Source: Sphingomonas bacterium (GTDB taxonomy: Bacteria > Pseudomonadota > Alphaproteobacteria > Sphingomonadales > Sphingomonadaceae). Taken from it: DNA of 8,503 nt. The DNA lies in NCBI GenBank assembly GCA_026785965.1, contig JAJAYY010000042.1:1-8503 (forward strand), in the 5' to 3' direction. Every line of letters starts with the position of its first letter. The first letter of the stretch is position 1. Positions 6,731 to 8,503 of this stretch are shown one piece after another. The notes below the pieces were generated by a model. The model made no database searches. It was not told where the DNA came from and saw only the letters and a list, made by a program, of their open reading frames with translations. The position numbers were made by a program, and so were the translations under genes.

Positions 6731-7833
6731 GCCGCTTCGCTCAGCGCGGCAGCTTCGGTGGCGATGATCGTCCCGCCGCCGAGCAAGCGCTCGCCATCAT
6801 AGAATACCGCCGACTGGCCGGGGGCGACGCCATATTCGGGGCAAGCGAAGGCGAGCCGCGATCCGTCCCACTGCGCCGCAACCGGGGGAGCGAGGCTGCG
6901 GATCTTGGCGTTAACCACGGTCTGGTCTTCGGCCAACCAATTGATGACGTCGACCCGCGCCGCTGTGACCGCGAGCGCAGGGCGCGGGCCGACCACCAGG
7001 CGCCGCGTCTCGGGCTCGATTCTGACCACGTAAAGCGGCTCTTGCTGGCCGCCGACGTCGATCCCGCGGCGCTGGCCGATGGTAAAGTGGACCACACCCT
7101 GATGGCGACCGAGGACGCGGCCGTCGAGCGCGACAATCTCCCCCGGCGCGGCGGTTTCGGGGCGCAGCTTCTTGACCAGGCTGGCATAATCGCCGTCGGG
7201 GACGAAGCAAATATCCTGGCTGTCGGGCTTGTTGGCGACGATCAGGCCCGCCTCCTCGGCAAGGCGGCGGACTTCGCTCTTGGGCAAATCGCCGAGCGGA
7301 AAGCGCAGGAAATCGAGCTGGTCGGGGGTGGTGCCGTATAAGAAATAGCTTTGGTCGCGCGCCGGATCGCGGCCCTTCCACAGTTCGGTGCGGCCCTCGC
7401 GGACGACGCGGCGGACATAATGGCCGGTAGCCAGGCAATCGGCGCCAAGCTCGCGCGCAAAGGCGATCAGGTCGACGAATTTGACCCCCTGGTTGCACAG
7501 TGAGCACGGCACGGGTGTACGGCCGGCAGCATATTCATCGGCGAACTTGTCGATCACCCCGGTGCGGAAGCGGCTTTCATAGTCGAGCACATAATGCGCG
7601 ATGCCGAGCCGGTCGCACACGGTCTTGGCATCGTAAATGTCCTGCCCGGCGCAGCAGGAGCCGGTCCGCTTGATCGCTTCGCCATGGTCGTAAAGCTGGA
7701 GCGTGACCCCGATCACTTCGACGCCGCTATTCGCCGCCAACACCGCGACGACGCTGCTGTCGACGCCGCCCGACATGGCAACGACGATGCGGGCGGCGCT
7801 GGCGCCGTTGAGGAGGTCAAACCCGGGAAGCAT
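6727..7833 (-). CDS. mnmA: tRNA-specific 2-thiouridylase MnmA
   Basis: A cytosolic enzyme that thiolates C2 of wobble uridine 34 in Lys, Glu and Gln tRNAs, using ATP for adenylation and persulfide sulfur. The 368-residue product has the PP-loop SGGVDSS (21-27) and ATGHYVRR (135-142). The catalytic cysteine pair is Cys113 (SLCNQGVKF) and Cys209 (SQDICF), corresponding to E. coli Cys102 and Cys199. The central domain carries FTIGQRRGI, and a C-terminal beta-barrel ends at [11 protein letters not shown]. Length and motif order are normal. ATG at 7833 is the natural start; the nearest purine-rich stretch, GGAG, lies about 13 bases upstream, rather far, so initiation may be modest. The gene is divergent from a small hypothetical gene across a 75-base gap bearing CCGGA repeats, and convergent with the ATP-grasp gene. 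Confidence 0.97.
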   Translation of the reverse strand: MLPGFDLLNGASAARIVVAMSGGVDSSVVAVLAANSGVEVIGVTLQLYDHGEAIKRTGSCCAGQDIYDAKTVCDRLGIAHYVLDYESRFRTGVIDKFADEYAAGRTPVPCSLCNQGVKFVDLIAFARELGADCLATGHYVRRVVREGRTELWKGRDPARDQSYFLYGTTPDQLDFLRFPLGDLPKSEVRRLAEEAGLIVANKPDSQDICFVPDGDYASLVKKLRPETAAPGEIVALDGRVLGRHQGVVHFTIGQRRGIDVGGQQEPLYVVRIEPETRRLVVGPRPALAVTAARVDVINWLAEDQTVVNAKIRSLAPPVAAQWDGSRLAFACPEYGVAPGQSAVFYDGERLLGGGTIIATEAAALSEAA

Positions 7834-7852
7834 GCGGCGATCTTTACTCCAA

Positions 7853-7881
7853 ATTCACCCTGTCCGGCTAGACCGGATCAA
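7853..7881 (-). promoter_or_regulatory. Candidate mnmA promoter overlapping CCGGA repeats
   Basis: On the minus strand TTGATC (7881-7876) and GTGAAT (7858-7853) are separated by 17 bases and end about 20 bases before the mnmA ATG. Both hexamers are partial sigma-70 matches (four and three of six). The inverted CCGGA pair falls within and against this spacer, where a bound regulator could block polymerase. This is an inference from spacing only. Confidence 0.25.
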
Positions 7882-7894
7882 CAGTTAGACCGGA
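7863..7894. repeat. CCGGA half-site cluster between mnmA and the small gene
   Basis: TCCGG (7863-7867) and CCGGA (7873-7877) form an inverted pair around CTAGA. The nonamer TAGACCGGA (7869-7877) is repeated directly at 7886-7894, 17 bases further on. All lie in the 75-base gap between divergent mnmA and the small gene, and none is in coding sequence under the chosen starts. The arrangement resembles an operator with three half-sites, but no known regulator with this site is recognised. Confidence 0.45.
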
Positions 7895-7897
7895 AAC

Positions 7898-7902
7898 AGG
7901 GG
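7898..7902 (+). promoter_or_regulatory. Ribosome binding site supporting the TTG start at 7909
   Basis: AGGGG stands six bases before the TTG at 7909. The alternative ATG at 7930 has only a GGAG two bases before it, too close for normal initiation. This spacing is the reason for preferring the TTG start of the small gene. Confidence 0.5.
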
Positions 7903-7908
7903 CCAGTC

Positions 7909-8139
7909 TTGTCACGATTCGACGGAGTAATGCGGGCGGCATCGGAAGGATCGGTCGAGCTCGAAGAGCTTTTGGCTGCCTTCGGAAAGGAGCCGGTTGC
8001 GCCGACGGACAGAAGCGATGCGATGGCGCAATTCCTCTCCGCAGCGGAGGGCTGGCGCGATGCCAAAGCGACGTTGCGCGGGACCTTCGCCGGCCCCGGT
8101 AAGACCGGCACAGGGTTAACGGATGATCAGGACAAATGA
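7909..8139 (+). CDS. Small hypothetical protein upstream of sciP
   Basis: A 76-residue product (from TTG) that I do not recognise. It reads as soluble, with no signal peptide, membrane segment or cysteine. Two probable amphipathic helices are seen: one around residues 6-26, including VELEELLAAFG, and one around 34-58, including AMAQFLSAAEGWRDAKATLRG. A polar tail ends TGLTDDQDK. The tail's GPGKTGTG superficially recalls a P-loop, but the protein is too small for a nucleotide-binding domain. The frame is open further upstream into the mnmA region, where it is only antisense to mnmA. Start choice is TTG 7909 (good Shine-Dalgarno) over ATG 7930 (69 residues). Reasons to think it real: plausible amino-acid composition, a ribosome binding site, and its fit in the space between two genes. 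It may share control with mnmA through the CCGGA repeats or be co-transcribed with sciP. Confidence 0.6.
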   Translation: MSRFDGVMRAASEGSVELEELLAAFGKEPVAPTDRSDAMAQFLSAAEGWRDAKATLRGTFAGPGKTGTGLTDDQDK

Positions 8140-8185
8140 AGACGATCGTTACCAGCACATTTCAGCCTTTCTCAAGGCCTCTCGT

Positions 8186-8200
8186 TTAATCGGAAGTTAT
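8186..8200 (+). promoter_or_regulatory. Putative CtrA-binding box upstream of sciP
   Basis: TTAA, seven bases, then TTAT matches the CtrA full-site TTAA-N7-TTAA at seven of eight fixed positions. It ends about 31 bases before the sciP ATG, in the non-coding gap after the small gene. In Caulobacter sciP is transcribed by CtrA and its product then represses CtrA targets, so this is the expected site for the expected regulator. Short AT-rich motifs can occur by chance, though few TTAA tetramers are seen in this GC-rich window. Confidence 0.55.
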
Positions 8201-8222
8201 CGACCGCAAAATTAATGTGATT

Positions 8223-8227
8223 GAGGA
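8223..8227 (+). promoter_or_regulatory. Ribosome binding site of sciP
   Basis: GAGGA precedes the ATG at 8232 by four bases. It decides against the in-frame GTG at 8217, which has no purine-rich stretch before it. Confidence 0.55.
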
Positions 8228-8231
8228 ATTG

Positions 8232-8503
8232 ATGCTCGAAAATCAGAAAATCAGGCCTGCGCAGGTGATCGGTCCGCTCGGCGAATCGCTGACGCTGGAC
8301 AGCTTGCCACCCCCCAGCACCACCCGCTGGGTCGTGCGGCGCAAGGCCGAAGTTGTCGCGGCCGTTGCCGGCGGCCTGCTGAGCGTCGACGAGGCGTGCC
8401 AACGCTACACCCTCAGCCTTGAGGAATTCACCAGCTGGCAGCGCGCGGTCGACCGGTCGGGAATGCCCGGGCTGCGCGTCACGCGGATCAAGCATTACCG
8501 CGA
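8232..8503 (+). CDS. sciP: SciP-type CtrA inhibitor (DUF1153), 3' end cut by window edge
   Basis: A small helix-turn-helix protein of the DUF1153/SciP family, found in Alphaproteobacteria. In Caulobacter it binds CtrA at promoters, or nearby DNA, and blocks CtrA-dependent transcription early in the cell cycle. Ninety residues are visible. The N-terminus carries the family's VIGPLGESLTLDSLPPP (12-28), followed by TRWVVRRKAEVVAAVAGGLL (31-50). The helix-turn-helix region runs through SVDEACQRYTLSLEEFTSWQ (51-70), and GMPGLRVTRIKHYR closes the visible part. It resembles Caulobacter SciP throughout, with only a short tail likely missing at the right edge. ATG 8232 is chosen for its ribosome binding site; GTG 8217 would add five residues. 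A CtrA-like box lies in the preceding 92-base gap, suggesting the known CtrA-SciP feedback loop. Identification is firm; role in this organism is inferred from Caulobacter. Confidence 0.92.
   Translation, partial: MLENQKIRPAQVIGPLGESLTLDSLPPPSTTRWVVRRKAEVVAAVAGGLLSVDEACQRYTLSLEEFTSWQRAVDRSGMPGLRVTRIKHYR

Noticed and set aside
7594..7908. Upstream extension of the small-gene frame into mnmA
   Set aside because: It is antisense to the conserved PP-loop end of mnmA and has no independent support. The likely start is at 7909.
8089..8109. Overlapping GCCGG/CCGGC and CCGGT-AAG-ACCGG inverted repeats near the end of the small gene, and the encoded GPGKTGTG resembling a P-loop
   Set aside because: The hairpins are short and inside the coding sequence with no T run. 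The P-loop likeness lacks the preceding strand, Walker B and any room for a nucleotide-binding domain.
8116..8119. TTAA at the end of the small gene as another CtrA half-site
   Set aside because: No partner half-site at the required spacing.
8165..8187. Short stem GCCTT-TCTC-AAGGC followed by CTCTCGTTT, considered as a terminator for the small gene
   Set aside because: Only five base pairs and no continuous T run; too weak to call.

Overview
The window is GC-rich, densely packed chromosomal DNA from an alphaproteobacterium, most likely Sphingomonadales (Sphingomonas or a relative). Three things suggest this: a SciP/DUF1153 regulator with a CtrA-like box in front of it, a dnaJ-like/yihY/fabI block next to pdxH, and protein sequences that read like sphingomonad versions of housekeeping enzymes. 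The order-level assignment rests on remembered resemblance, not a search. I see no rRNA, tRNA, insertion sequence, CRISPR or phage gene. No stretch over 300 bases lacks a gene; the longest gap is about 120 bases.

Left block (1-2752, minus strand). A class II J-domain co-chaperone is followed by a YihY/BrkB membrane protein and then by fabI, the NADH-dependent enoyl-ACP reductase. FabI runs off the left edge and lacks its last few residues. The last two genes share an ATGA stop/start, so the block is probably one transcript read leftwards.

Centre-left block (2831-5120, plus strand). Divergent from the J-protein gene lies a tight three-gene unit: pdxH (pyridoxal phosphate synthesis), a cation-diffusion-facilitator metal exporter with every YiiP-type metal ligand present, and a PhzF-family isomerase/epimerase. 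The genes overlap by ATGA and GTGA, which implies translational coupling. PhzF converges on the next gene with a 4-base stop overlap.

Centre-right (5117-6730). An FKBP-type prolyl isomerase made as a short lipoprotein (minus strand) is divergent from a stand-alone ATP-grasp protein of unknown substrate (plus strand). The ATP-grasp gene converges, again with a 4-base stop overlap, on mnmA.

Right block (6727-8503). mnmA (tRNA wobble-uridine 2-thiolation, minus strand) is divergent from a small unrecognised protein gene with a probable TTG start. The 75-base gap between them carries repeated CCGGA half-sites. The window ends inside sciP, the CtrA-inhibiting cell-cycle regulator. About 31 bases before its start codon is a TTAA-N7-TTAT element, close to the CtrA consensus.

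Most of the window is ordinary core metabolism and housekeeping. The parts least explained by known biology are the ATP-grasp gene, the small gene before sciP and the repeats in front of mnmA.
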